Below, piece by piece: positions 34,868 through 46,134 of a stretch of 64,000 nucleotides of DNA (positions within the stretch are counted from its first letter, which is position 1; every line of letters starts with the position of its first letter). Below the pieces are notes generated by a model, which saw only the letters and a program-made list of their open reading frames with translations, was not told the origin of the DNA and did not search any database. Origin of the DNA: Pistacia vera (taxonomy: Eukaryota > Streptophyta > Magnoliopsida > Sapindales > Anacardiaceae); NCBI RefSeq assembly GCF_008641045.1, contig NW_022196066.1, positions 138,502-202,501 of the forward strand, in the 5' to 3' direction. The translations under genes were made by a program, and so were the position numbers.

Positions 34868-36361
34868 TCATTGTGGTTGAAATCTAGGCTTGATATCATC
34901 CTCCATGAGTATCTTATGCATGCAAAAAGATGGAGAGATGCCTCTAATGTCCGCAATAGTCCATCCAATTACGAATCTATGTTCCCTTAACACCCGAATT
35001 AACCGTTCTTCTTCCAAATTGCTCAACCTTGAACTGATTATTACTGGGAAGGTTTCTGATTCCCCAAGATACACATATTTGAGGTGGGAAGGTAAAGGTT
35101 TCAGCTCAAGCTTTAGAGGTTCTTCCTTTCTTTCCTTTTCCTTCTCTTTTTCAAAATCAAATTCCTCAAATTCTAGATCTTGGCTCTCATCAATCTGTTG
35201 AAGTTCTTCCAACAATCTAGCACATTCGTTCCTTGCCGACTTGTCTACCTCTATTATTCTTGATTGGGCAATACACACTTTTAGAGGTAGTTGTGGAGTG
35301 TTCTCTTCAATGACCTCTGCTACTAGTTTATCCACCACATCAACACTAAAGCACGAATCCGACTCGGATGGAAACTTCATAGCTTCAAACACATTGAACG
35401 TTACTATTTCATCTTGAACTCTTAATAGTAACTTTCCTTCTTGCACATTAGTGAGTGCTCTTCCCATGGCAAAAAATGGTCGGCCCAAAATAAGAGGCAT
35501 TTCCTTATCCTCCTCCATGTCCAATACAACAAAATATGTCAGAAAAATAATCTTGTCCACCTTCACCAACACATCTTCGACTATACCCCTTGGATGTTTG
35601 ATAGATCTATCTGCAAGTTGCAACGACATGGTCGTTGGCTTAACCTCACCAATTCCCAATCTCATGAAAACAGAAAAAGGCATTAAATTGATGATAGCAC
35701 CTAAATCACATAAAATTCGATCAAAGGTGATGTCTCCTATAATGCAAGGAATAGTAAAACTCCTTGGATCTTTGAGTTTCGGGGGTAGCTTCTTCTGGAG
35801 AATGGTGCTGCACTCCTCTATGAGCAGCACTGTTTCCTCATCCTCTAACTTCCTTTTGTTTGATAAAATCTCCTGGAGAAATTTCGCGTAGCTCTGCATC
35901 TGTTGCAATGCATCTGCAAAAGGAATGTTAATATGCAATTTTCTAAATATTTCAATGAATTTGGAAAACTGCTTATCCTGATTCTTTTTCTTCAGTCTCT
36001 GAGGAAACGGCATAGGAGTGTGATGTGACAATTCTGGTGGTATCTCAGAAAATGGAAATTTCTCCTTCCTTTGTCTTTGCCTCACTTCCCGTCTTTGTTC
36101 TTCTTCCCTAAAACTAGATGGTTTCTCTTCAGCAACTATCTCTTCATCAACCTCTTCATCAGAGTCTTCCTTTTTCTCTCCCTTTGATGGACTTTCTCCT
36201 TCCTTTGATTTTTCCACCACTTCCAACACTGTCCCACTTCTCAGAGTTATCGCATTTGCTTGCTCACGTGGGTTAGTCACTGTGTTACTCGGTAGTGAGC
36301 CCTGTGGTCTCTCATTTAACTTATCAACTAATTGACCCACTTGTACCTCCAGAATGGACAC
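34868..36361 (-). pseudogene. Ath-C gag tail, protease and RT linker (long open frame)
   Basis: At 497 codons this is the longest open frame in the window. It begins with a glutamine-rich gag tail and an ITLRSGT block, passes through a strongly acidic/basic low-complexity segment, then the protease: ILCDLGAIINLMPFSVFMRL (Athila-type active site, here with isoleucine after the alanine), MPLILGRPFFAMGRALTNVQ, and the RT linker LKPLPSHLKYVYLGESETFP, ISSRLSNLEEERLIRVL, GWTIADIRGISPSFCMHKIL. The frame opens with GTG, has lost contact with the upstream gag frame by a frameshift, and ends in a stop just before the RT core. Confidence 0.92.
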
Positions 36362-36549
36362 CCTTGATTTCTAAAATTCGTTCTCGTCTCATTCATAAAA
36401 CCTGTGGTCTCTTGCATAAACTTTCCAAACATGTCCTCCAATTTTGTCACTCTTTGCTCTCCTGATTGATTGTTCACCCCTGTTTGGTTATTTGGCAATG
36501 CTCTTTGGTTCCATTGATTGTTCTGCTAATTCTGTTGATTTTGATTGCC

Positions 36550-37629
36550 CTAAGACAGGTTCGGATGATTCTTCCAACCAGGATTATATGTGTTGGAGTA
36601 CGGATTATTCGGTTGCCTTTGATTCCCTGCCAAGTAGTTAACCTGCTCTGATGATAATGCTGAAGCAAACATGTTCCCCACTTGATAGTTGTTGCTCACG
36701 TGATTACCTGCACAAAATTCAGAAGTTAGTTGATGTGCTTGAATGGAATTTACCTGCATACTTCCCAACTGTTTCTGAAGTGATGTCAGTTGGGCTGAAA
36801 TGGCTGTATATGCATCAACTTCATGAAGTCCCATAGATTTCTTCGGTTGTACCCTCTCATTAGGTCTTTGATAATTGTTGCTTGCCATAACTTCAAGCAA
36901 CTCATGAGCTTCTTCCGAAGTCTTATTTTGTAGTGCTCATCCCGAGGCTGCATCCACCATAGTTTGCACATTCACCATCAATCCGTTATAAAATGTTTGG
37001 ACTTGCATCCAAACTGGCAACCCATGATGTGGACACCTTCTCAGAAATTCTTTGTATCTCTCCCAAGCCTCATACAATGATTTCGACTCTTCCTGCAGAA
37101 ACGATGTGATATCATTTCTCAGCTTTGCCGACTTTGCTAGAGGAAAGAATTTGATCAGGAACTTCTATGCTAAATCATTCCATGTTGTAATCGTTCCTCT
37201 TGGTAATGCCATTAACCATCCCTTAGCTTTATCCTTTAATGAAAACGGGAATAGTCTCAATCTGATGGTGTCATCTGACACTTCGTTTGACTTGAAAGTA
37301 TCACAAATCTCCAAAAAATTGGCAATGTGTAGATTTGGATGTTCTTTCAAATCTCCCCTGAATTGCACTGACTGCTGGATCATCTGGATGATTGCCAGGT
37401 TTATCTCAAAGTTATTGGCTTGTACAGTTGGTCTAGTAATACTTGACCCACTGCCATCAACTGAGGGAACTGAAAACTCCCTTAGTGTTCTATTTTCTGC
37501 CATCTCTACAACTAGGACTTCTGGTTCCACTGTAGCCTCTCTTTCTCTTCTTTCTTTGTTAAGTCTTTGAGTGGTTCTTTCAATCTCTAGATCAACAGGA
37601 ACCACTTGCTGACGTCTTGCTCTTTGCAT
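36550..37629 (-). pseudogene. Ath-C gag
   Basis: The start is the ATG at 37627-37629, about 147 bases after the primer site. A basic N-terminus (MQRARRQQVV) leads to the gag core with NFEINLAIIQMIQQSVQFRG, FLEICDTFKSNEVSDDTIRL and FPFSLKDKAKGWLMALPRGT, then after a stop near 37165 the segment ESLYEAWERYKEFLRRCPHH, and at 36900-36550 the C-terminal part with NNYQRPNERVQPKKSMGLHE and YSNTYNPGWKNHPNLS. All in one frame with two in-frame stops. Confidence 0.9.
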
Positions 37630-37774
37630 AAACTACACAGAAAAAATATAAAAAGTAAGATCACAAACCAACCTAAAAGAATAACAAAAATTAAACAAAC
37701 AACAATTAAGCGAAAATAAAACTCCAATCTAGCTAATACAAGAAAACTTTAATGTTAACACAAAACTCAATGCC

Positions 37775-37793
37775 CGGCAATGGCTCAAAAAAC
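37775..37793 (-). other. Primer-binding site of Ath-C (decayed tRNA-Asp type)
   Basis: On the minus strand TTGAGCCATTGCCGGGCA follows the LTR, resembling TGGCGCCGTTGCCGGGG with four to five changes. Confidence 0.75.
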
Positions 37794-37794
37794 T

Positions 37795-39193
37795 TGATGT
37801 GTTGTTACTACAACATGCAAAAATAGCAAGTGCACTAGTCGCACAAAGTAATAAAGTGATGAGTGAGTATCGTTCCCACGAGGATTGGTTGCTAAGCACT
37901 AAGTTCTCTACTGTTTTCAAGTTGGAGCAATCGAATTTGTTTGGATTAATGGGAGGAAATTAAACTTAAAACTAAAACAAAAATTGCTAAATATTCAAAG
38001 CTAAATTATGAAAGCAAGATTAAAAACAAGGTAATATCAATTTAAACAAACCGGTAGGGCTTTGACTTCATTCGGACTCTACGGACTAAACCTATGAATT
38101 ATGCTATTTCCATATTCACATGCATTGATTGTATGTCAAATTCTCTAATTGTAAAACATACCTTCTTAGGCTATGTTTTCCTACTTTTCCCTATTAAACT
38201 TCCGCACCCAACAATTTGAAGATTAATAGTTCTAAGCTCATTAAGAACATGGAATCCTAGATTGATTTCATTGATTCTCAAATCTATCTCTAACATTCAA
38301 TACTACAATGGTGATTACCCAAGAAGCTTAACATGACTCATTTCTCAATCTCATCACGTTCATCAAATAAAAGCAATAAAATCATAATAACCACACAATC
38401 CATGCAATAGCATATGAAAATAACAAAAATCAATTGCTCAATCCATGGAAATCTGAATTACATCAAAAGCCTAACCCAAAATGGGTTAGTTCATAGCTAA
38501 ATCAAAATACACAGCAAGAAAAACAATAACCACAAGGTTCAACATATTGAAATGAGTGAAAAGACAAGAGATCTCCCCTAGTTCAAGAATCCAGTAGATT
38601 CAATCCCAAATCTTCTCACTTTTCAACCCAAAATTCGTCAAATCTAAACTAAGCCAAATGAAAATAAGCTCCTCTAGACTAAAAATGACCTCCTCTCAAA
38701 ATGGCAAAGTTTTGCTTTTATACTTCGTCCAAAAACCTAAGACTTTGCCTAAAAATGAAACTGTGCATTTTAAAGAAACTTTCGCAGACTTCGCCGCGGC
38801 GATGAAGTAAAAATTGACTCATGCGTAACTCTTTTTGCAGCGGCGAAGAACAAACTTTGCTACACGGAATCTTCATGAAGAATTCTAAAATTACAGAATT
38901 GCCCTCCACTTGCTTCTTTGCTTGAATCTTTGATCTTCGATGCTCTCCCATGGGAACAAGCTTCATAGTGCTTCACTGTGCTTCACTCTGCTTCAGAACT
39001 CTCCCAACTTCTGAGATCCGCTTACTTCTAAGTCCAGAAAGTCCAATTCGTTCATTATTTGTTCAAAATGTCCATTTTGGCCTGAAACATAAAATGTAAA
39101 GAATTAAGTAGCAATTTAGGCATAAATGAACTAAGAAGTATCTAAAATCCGGCCTAAAAGCCTAAATAAAACAGTATAATCCTCGGATTATCA
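37795..39193 (-). mobile_element. Ath-C 5' LTR (right copy)
   Basis: 1,399 bp, TGATGTGTTGTTACTACAAC to GGATTATCA on the plus strand. Compared with the left copy it has a short extra segment near 38985-39025. It carries TTCGCCGCGGCGAT at 38790-38803 where the left copy has a decayed CACCACTGCGAA-type motif, and the CTAACCC-AAAAT-GGGTTAG hairpin near 38467-38485. Confidence 0.95.
38716..38722 (-). promoter_or_regulatory. Probable TATA box of the Ath-C 5' LTR
   Basis: TATAAAA on the minus strand, conserved in the left LTR (28041-28047). The element's transcript would run leftwards from about 30 bases downstream, just upstream of the GC-rich palindromes in the 5' LTR transcript. Confidence 0.6.
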
Positions 39194-40220
39194 GTGATGG
39201 AAGGCATACGTGACTTAATATACTATAATTGAGGGTTTATTATTTAATGTCTCACCAGATTATCATCTTTGTTAGAATGACATTGTTTGGCATGTTATTG
39301 AACATTCAACCTTAGCATGCATTCTAAACAAAATATTAAAACGTGCATGGCCTAACTAAAACCGATTTCCTCGAGCCTAGAGGAATCGGTAGGTCACTTA
39401 GGGGTCCTATAATAAAATCTTGAGTCTTCAAGTATGATTGTCTCTTCCTTGATCCGTCTTCAAGTACATTACAAAATTCTAAATTTACAGTGAGAAAAAT
39501 TATACAAAATTCTTTACATCAATAAATTGAGAAACCTCGATTTATATTCGAGGGGATTGAGATGAGAAAAGAATATACATCGAGAAGAGGAGAAAGGCAG
39601 AACACGCAGGCCCTATTTTAAAACTTACAACCATACATACGCAAAAACAATTTAGAACATTCACCATTGGTCATAACGCTTATGTACTGGGCACCATGCA
39701 ATATACAAACAAGTACATGACATACATTTCAAAAACAATCAATTTTTTTGAATTGGGTGGGTTAATTATTAATTACCCTCTTATATGTGCAGAATGATTA
39801 TTGGTTTTATAGGTTATTAAGAACTGCAGTTTGGTCCTTTACGAAAAACACAGAATTGGGACAACAACTTTGTCGCCGCGGCGAAGCAGACTTTGCTAAA
39901 AATTCCAGCAAGAACGTCGCTGTGGCAAAGTTGTTATTTCACCGCGACAAAGTCTGGAAATCCCAAAAATGTACAGTTCATGTTTTTGTAGTTTTTCATG
40001 TAATAACACATATCCAAATCAAATCGAACGCTCATGCATTTGACTAGGATACCGACCAACCAATATAACATCCATTAACACATTATTAAACCAATTTATC
40101 AATTGAATCACTCATTCAAAAGCAAATTTTTGTAGATTTTTGCAGATTTAACAAAAATAACAAGTTATCAATCAAATACATGTTATAAATCATACAATAA
40201 ACTGTAAAATTTGGTACCCA
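39194..40220 (-). mobile_element. Cop-2 leader, part next to the 5' LTR
   Basis: Homologous to 56003-56990 of Cop-3. Begins with the duplicated GTGAT. It contains a cluster of TTCG motifs: GTCGCCGCGGCGAAG at 39872-39886, GTCGCTGTGGCAAAG near 39916 and TTTCACCGCGACAAAG near 39939. In Cop-3 the same place (56282) has only one such motif. No coding frame. Confidence 0.88.
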
Positions 40221-40234
40221 TGGCTCTGATACCA
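40221..40234 (-). other. Primer-binding site of Cop-2
   Basis: On the minus strand TGGTATCAGAGCCA, an exact match to the copia initiator-tRNA-Met type, one base from the LTR. Confidence 0.93.
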
Positions 40235-40235
40235 C

Positions 40236-42033
40236 TGTTAGGAAACGATCAAGTTATGGTAGCAGAAACAAAAACATAAACTACATGGATCGTTCCTTAG
40301 AACCAAGATCAAGGTACAAATTTACAGTTTATACAACATATTAGAATCTACAGAAAAATCAGTTTAAAGTTAAGAAACCATACCCACGTTTGCAGGCTCC
40401 TCCAACTTTAACTCTAAGTAGGTTTCACTACCGATCCAAGGGTAGGATCGAACCTACGGTAGTCCACACGAAGATAATTCCAACGAACTAAAGAGCGATT
40501 TGCTAGATCCTCTTCAGTCCTAAGAACCAAGAACAAAATAAAAAATGAAACTTTGATTCAATCAAGTGTGAAATGGCGTGGATGAGAGAAAGGGGGCTAG
40601 AATTTTCTTTGGAAATGATTGAATGAATGAATTAATTAATTTCACAAAGTGTTGCACTTATATAGTGCACACTTTGCCCTATTCCATCATGGAATGGGCT
40701 TGGGAACCAACCCAAACAACTCTTATGTCCAAACAGCCCCATTTAGATATTTTAATCATTATTATTGTTATTTTAATTAAATTAAATATATATATATATA
40801 TATATATATTTCATATATTAACATTTAACAATAACAATAATTCATTTAAATATATGCGAACACATATTTAAATATAATTTCACTTATTTAATTTTATTAA
40901 CAAATTAAATAAAGGCTACGACCTCGGAAAATTTAATTGCACTGTGAAATTACCAAAATATCCATTCGCCTAAAAAGACGAAAACGCTCTTCTTATAAAT
41001 TGGTTCTTAAATTATCTTCTATGTGTGTGACCCGTAGGCTCCTCATCATACTGGCAGTGTGTAGTATCGCAATTAACACAAATTAATTGTCTCACTACAC
41101 ACAGACCAAGATTGGCCCCTAGCAAGGCATCATGGCCACTCGATAGATTTGAATTCAGTGAAGCAACTACCTGTTAATGATATGGTAACCGTACAATCCA
41201 ATCCTTTCATCGTTCGTTATATCGACGAGACCCAGGCATAGAAATAGTGTCAACCTCGGTTACTCTTGATATTATGTATTTAGTTATTGGACCAATGACC
41301 TGAATTATAAACTGGATCGAGCAACAACTCAATCCCACTGTGGCCACAGTTTTAGTGTCATGGCTATTTACTGAATTGCGTAGTGAGATAACTTCTCCCG
41401 TACCCAGGAGTGATGAATCCTGTGTCGATCCACCATAGTCTTGATACACTCTTTGATGCAGCCAATCACTATTGTATTGACAGCTCTGAATAGAACTGTG
41501 TTAGGCTAATGTCAAACTACACCAATCGGTGCACAAGGTGCTCTGGTGATCTCAAGTCTAAGGATCACATGCATCAACATTTGTTAGAGGATTTGTTCCA
41601 TAGACACTAGGGTTACCATCCATATGGAATCCTCTAGTGGGTTAGTCCAGTGAACTTGCCTATAGCAAGCACCCATGTGTTGCACCAGGTTGTCACCAAA
41701 CAACCTTGATAAGTGAGATCAGTCACTGTCTTTCGACAGGGTCGTTCAACACTATGATAGTCTTACCGTATTATCTGTGCCCTTACTTCAAAATAATACT
41801 AAGGCTACGGACGATTCTAGAATGGCCACCATATGTGCTCATAGGGTTCTCACTATCAAGATTTGAAACACTTGATACCTTGTCACGATTCTACCATTCT
41901 AAGGACATATATCAATACATACAATGATGATTTACGTGATATAGAATAAAATGCCTTTTTGTTGATCAATGAACATTATTACAAAGAGTCAATTCTACAA
42001 TAATTGATTGGCTTTAGGGCACCTACTCTAACA
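40236..42033 (-). mobile_element. Cop-2 5' LTR
   Basis: 1,798 bp; minus strand starts TGTTAGAGTAGGTGCCC and ends CCTAACA. A TATA box (TATATAA, minus strand) is at 40658-40664, and an (AT)n run is at about 40786-40809. The right flank at 42034 continues the Tat-1 LTR. Confidence 0.93.
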
Positions 42034-42372
42034 CCCATGGCTCCCTTATCTCAGCAGGAAAGGGAGTTCGAACGTGCCTCAGTTACGGACCTTGGAGGAG
42101 TTGGGATAATAATTGACTTCCTTAGCAAAGTTCAAGTAGAAGTTTAGTTCATAGGCGACTGTGGGTTTCGAGTTGACTGTAAGCCCAGAAGGTGTTCTAG
42201 GATCAGGAGGCCTGGATCGAGATGGTGAAGGGCTAGGAAAGCATACCGCATGGGCCTCATCTATAGATCTTTGATTTCAGCCCCCTCGAAATTGGGCCTG
42301 AGCTTTCATCTTTGTTGGAGGTGTCTTCGACTTTAGGCCTATTTGGGCCGAGGACATTTTTTGACCATAACA
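42034..42372 (-). mobile_element. Tat-1 5' LTR, 5' part (outer end)
   Basis: On the minus strand this starts TGTTATGGTCAAAAAATGTCC, a plausible TG... LTR start complementing the ...CA end at 21498. It is separated from its other half by Cop-2. The next bases (ATTGC) begin sequence homologous to 50210 onward, which marks 42372/42373 as the outer end of Tat-1. Confidence 0.7.
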
Positions 42373-42950
42373 ATTGCATACTCATAATTGGTATCTTTTG
42401 CTATTAAATTTAGGTAATCTAATTAAGTTCGAAATTCCAGAAGGCGAGAAGGAGAAACTATGCATTATATTTGATAACTTCTGGAAACAGTTTGCTTTGC
42501 TAACAATGGCATGGTGATGTTTAAACACCAAAAAATAATAAAAAAACCGTAGAAAAAGAGTCGAATGCAATCATGCACAATTCGATACCATTCATTTTCC
42601 TACACATTACATTAATCATTCATTCAGTTAAACTACATCCTCTTTTTGCTACCACCACTGATTTCGTCAATCTATAAATAGAATCAATTGATCCAAACCT
42701 CCTCTTCTTTGTCTTCAAACATTCATCTTCATCCATCGCCATTGTAGCCTATTCTTGTTTGCGTGTTCAAAATCCTTCTTTACTTAGGAAAACTACAAAA
42801 ACGGCGCCGTTCTCTGCATTTATTTTTTGTAAGGATTATTTTATAGTAAATTAGTTTTTCTTATTAGATAAGTTAACGGTTTCCCTGATGTAACAAGGAT
42901 TACCTCCTGCTCTACATTATACATGTATTTGTTCATGGGCATTGACAAAT
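42373..42950. repeat. Duplicated promoter-like segment, copy 1
   Basis: This segment matches about 50205-51775 in the same orientation, apart from an extra solo LTR (50343-50786) and about 330 extra bases (around 51005-51330) in copy 2. It contains a CT-rich leader-like stretch and a TATAAATA motif at 42673-42680. No coding frame is conserved between copies. It is the only non-repetitive-looking sequence flanking Tat-1, so it may be ancestral host DNA or part of an unrecognised repeat. Confidence 0.8.
42673..42680 (+). promoter_or_regulatory. TATA-box-like motif in duplicated segment copy 1
   Basis: TATAAATA followed about 25-45 bases later by CCTCCTCTTCTTTGTCTTC, a typical plant pyrimidine-rich leader. 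In copy 2 (about 50918) the motif is changed to TTATGAAG. No downstream gene is visible. Confidence 0.4.
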
Positions 42951-43010
42951 TTATCCTTTTTCTTCTTCATTGTCATCCAAAAACTTTGACCTTTACTCAT
43001 ACTCCTCATC

Positions 43011-43939
43011 GGGTGCGTTTGGTTCAGGGAATGTTGTATTACTAGGAATGTTATACTATTGAAAAAATACATTACCTTGAAGATTATTGAGAATGTTTAA
43101 GGAAATGTGTTTGATTAGGTTGAAATAAATTGGTGGATATGTTATATTGATATGTTTGGTTGGGAGATAAATGGGTGGGTATGTTATATAGATTACAAAA
43201 TTGCCCTCCTTTTAAAATATTAATATAATATTTTTATCATTATTATTTGAATCATTTTTTTATACCTCTATATTTGAAATTTTGCTAAAACACCCCAACC
43301 ATATAAAACTTTAATTTGTAACAAAATCACCCCCAGCCACCCCAAACCACTATCGACAGCCAACCACCATCGTTGGTGCCACGAGTAGTCGTCAGAATGG
43401 TGCACGACTGACCAGATCTGATCGGTTGTGTGCTGGTCAGATCCATGGCCAGAAACAACCACAAATCTGGCCGGAATCTCCAAATCTATTCTAGTCAGAT
43501 CCATAATGATCTGGCCATTCCCGTTGAGATCCCATCGATCGTATGCTGATATTACAACTGCCACAGGTGACTGGTGGTGGTCTTGGATGGCTATTGGTAT
43601 TTTGTTAACTCTTAAACTTTTTTGTGGTTGGGGTGTTTTAGCTAAATTCTCAAATGTAAGGGGGTATGGGTAATGTTATTTGGTAGCATTTGAGGGTAAT
43701 TGTGTCTAAAATGATATTTCATTAAGAGCAAAATAGGTATAAAAATCATATTACCTTGGTAATCTTTTAAAAACATCCCTAGCAAGGTAATAGGACTACC
43801 CCTTATATTACCAAGTAAATACTATTTGCAACAAAAAATTATTGTAATATTTTATTACTTGCAAACCAAACAAGGGAATCTTGAAAATTAAACGAAGATT
43901 ATCAGAATAATCTTATATGACCCCGAACCAAATGCACCC
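43011..43939 (+). mobile_element. Foldback-type transposon F1
   Basis: Starts GGGTGCGTTTGGTTC and ends GAACCAAATGCACCC. The subterminal parts are inverted copies of each other: the block from 43273 (GCTAAAACACCCCAACCATA) to 43337 corresponds to the reverse complement of 43601-43657. The middle (43380-43560) is rich in GGCC and AGATC inverted motifs. No transposase frame. Related copies are F2-F4. Confidence 0.85.
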
Positions 43940-45145
43940 ATTAGGTTAGGAGAGTGTTAAAATATTGTTCCACTTATTTGTTAATGTGTAAGGCGTTGCC
44001 ACGTAAGCCAATACATTAGTATAAGGATTTTTATGAAAACCCCATGCGTTTCATTAATCTTTTAAGCCCCCATATTTTTCAGAAATAAACCTAACCCCTA
44101 TTCTGTCATATTCTGTCAATAAAAATCTATTAACCATGAAATGAATTTTTTAACCTCTAATAAAATTCCGTAATTACCCTAAGTATATGTTTGGTTTGGG
44201 AGCATAAAAGACAACACTGTTAATCTATCTTTTAATCTGGTAATTATTACATTTGGATGTCAAGTAATGAAAGATTACGGTAAACTTTCCATGCCAATAA
44301 TGATTACTGTAGGTAAAAACGTGGGTAATTCGATTATCGTCTAGGAGGGTGTTACTTTTCCATTACTGGGGTAATCATCATTTTGTTCCCCTTTTACCCG
44401 TAGTTAGTAAAAATTTCATACCAAAATACCCACCGATGTCAAGCAAATAAAAAATATACCCAACAATCTGATTTTACTTCTATACCCTGATATATTTATA
44501 ATTTTAGACCATAATACCCCTCCACTTGCACAAAACTACAAAATATAAAGGGCCAACCCTAAAACCTAATCCCATTTCGATTTCTCCTCTTCGAAGAGCA
44601 GTGGCTGCGTTGTTGTTAGGTTCTTCATCTTCTGCATTCGATCTCCAAAATCTCTATGAGTTCTCTAACACTTGACAATTTCTTGGCCAGAGTTTTTACC
44701 TCTGTGTTGTGTTTTGATTATTTTCCTATTTGGATTACGTGCTTTTGTTTCTATGTTGTTGGGCGCTTGTACTGATGCACACAACCCATCTTTTGTCCAA
44801 CAAACAATCAAGAATCCCCCATTTATATTATTAAATTCCTCTTAAACAACGATGATATTGCACTTTTGACGCTTCTGATTCTGCTACTACTTTAGCTTTT
44901 GGTTTAGGGTTTGTTTTTCAAATCCCGTTTCCCACTTCTAGAATAGCTGAGTTGTTAGCAACAGTGGCTACATTTCTTCTTCTTATTATCATAGTTATAT
45001 AATCTAAATTTGGGTATACTTAGTGTTTTTGGCTTATGTATTGGATAATCAAAACCTCTGTTAACTCTATTGTACTAGAATAGAAACACCTTTTTTGTTT
45101 GTTTCCTGGTAAATTGCCTAGAAATCCATTACTCTTCTCTCTCTG
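43940..45145. other. Region without recognised gene; promoter-like patch
   Basis: AT-rich, no supportable coding frame. Around 44190 (GTTTGGTTTGGGAGCATAAAA) there may be the start of another small transposon. At 44545-44580 the sequence TATAAAGGGCCAACCCTAA combines a GGGCC site with a telo-box (AACCCTAA at 44555-44562), the arrangement seen upstream of plant ribosomal-protein-type genes, followed by a CT-rich stretch, but no matching gene follows. Confidence 0.6.
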
Positions 45146-45583
45146 TTGTGGTTTGCTGCTCTCAGCTTGGTGATCTATCATTCCACAAAACAAACATTGG
45201 TTGCCACTTCCTCCAATCATTCTGAGATTCTTGCGCATCATAAAGCCAGTCAAGAATGTGTATGGTTAAGATCTGTCATCCATCATATTGAAAGTACATG
45301 CAAATTGCCACGTACCTCAAATGCTCCCACAATTATAAATGAAGACAATGCAGCATGTATTACTCAAGTCAGGTGAGGATATATAAAAGGAGATAGAACC
45401 AAGCATACTTTACCGAAGTTCTTTTACACTCATGAATTCTAGCAAAATCGACAGATTGATGTCAAGCAAATACTCTATATTTACAATCTTGCAGATTTAT
45501 TCACTAAAGCCTTACCGACATCAATATTTGAAAAGTTAGTAGATGGCATTCGTATGCAGCGGCTCAATAAGTTACTAAAATAA
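45146..45583 (+). pseudogene. Copia RNase H fragment of a second copia lineage, 5'-truncated
   Basis: From about 45170 one frame to the TAA at 45581-45583 encodes a copia RNase H end: STKQTLVATSSNHSEILAHH, ECVWLRSVIHHIESTCKL, INEDNAACITQ, then after two stops RTKHTLPKFFYTHEF and NLADLFTKALPTSIFEKLV. The wording differs from Cop-2 so it is a different lineage. Everything upstream is lost; bases before about 45170 do not look like pol. Catalytic E (SEIL) and D (NEDNAAC) are retained. Confidence 0.88.
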
Positions 45584-45589
45584 TCTTGC

Positions 45590-45607
45590 CATTATAAGGG
45601 GGAGCAT
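45590..45607 (+). other. Polypurine tract of the truncated copia element
   Basis: ATAAGGGGGAGCAT lies seven to twenty bases after the pol stop and directly before the LTR. Confidence 0.75.
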
Positions 45608-46132
45608 TGATCAAGAGAAGCAGTGATTAGCGGCAGTTTTTAAAAAAAATTATTGTATTATTTATTATATTGGACATATGTGCACTGTACTCTTTTTTCC
45701 TTGATCAGGTTTTATCCCACTGGGTTTTCCTAATATGGTTTTTAATGAGGTAGTATGAAACACATCCAACTTCACGTTACAGTTTTATTGTAGAGCTGTA
45801 TTTCTTTATTAGGTTTTTTCCCACTGGGTTTTTTTGGAGTAAAAGTTAAATACAATTATCTATAAAAAGTGGAGGCCCAAGGGACAGTGTTGTAATGTAA
45901 TAATGTGATGGACCTCCACCGCCTTAAACTTTGAGGCAGTGGGGTGGTCAAAAGGAGGAGGGGTGTTTTCTATAAATACCCCCTTCCCGTTCATTCTAAA
46001 CGATGTGTAAAAAATTTGAAAGGTTTAAAGTAAATATCAATTAAGTCCCATAGCTTTCAATTCTCTTGCTTTATTCTTTCTCTCTTTTATTTGTTGATTT
46101 ATTCTTTTATCTAAATTAATTATTATACAACA
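45608..46132 (+). mobile_element. 3' LTR of the truncated copia element
   Basis: 525 bp, TGATCAAGAGAAGC to TATACAACA. It includes two copies of the CCCACTGGGTTTT motif typical of this kind of plant copia LTR (near 45718 and 45820), a GC-richer block, and a TATA box (TATAAATA at 45971-45978). The element is truncated on its 5' side. F3 starts three bases after the LTR end. Confidence 0.82.
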
Positions 46133-46134
46133 AT

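Larger units (their letters stand above)
27119..39193 (-). mobile_element. Athila-like Ty3/gypsy element Ath-C, full length
   Basis: A 12.1-kb element on the minus strand with two similar LTRs, a tRNA-Asp-type primer site, gag, protease, RT, RNase H, integrase, a further reading frame in the env position and a polypurine tract, flanked by GTGAT. The LTRs are about 95 % alike by eye, so it is among the youngest insertions here. Stops and frameshifts are present in each domain. Confidence 0.95.
21902..42033 (-). mobile_element. Ty1/copia element Cop-2 with nested Ath-C
   Basis: Read on the minus strand it has a full 5' LTR (40236-42033), primer site, leader, gag, protease, integrase, RT and RNase H in copia order, and a strongly shortened 3' LTR (21902-22600). 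The leader is split by Ath-C at 27119-39193. Motifs resemble the Tork/Tnt1 side of the copia tree, but LTR length (1.8 kb) is large; I treat the lineage as open. Bases flanking the two ends (CCTTT on the left, CCCAT on the right) do not form a clean duplication. Confidence 0.9.

Noticed and set aside
21897..42038. Target-site duplication for Cop-2
   Set aside because: CCTTT on the left and CCCAT on the right agree at only three of five positions; I do not claim a duplication, although the split Tat-1 LTR supports the insertion.
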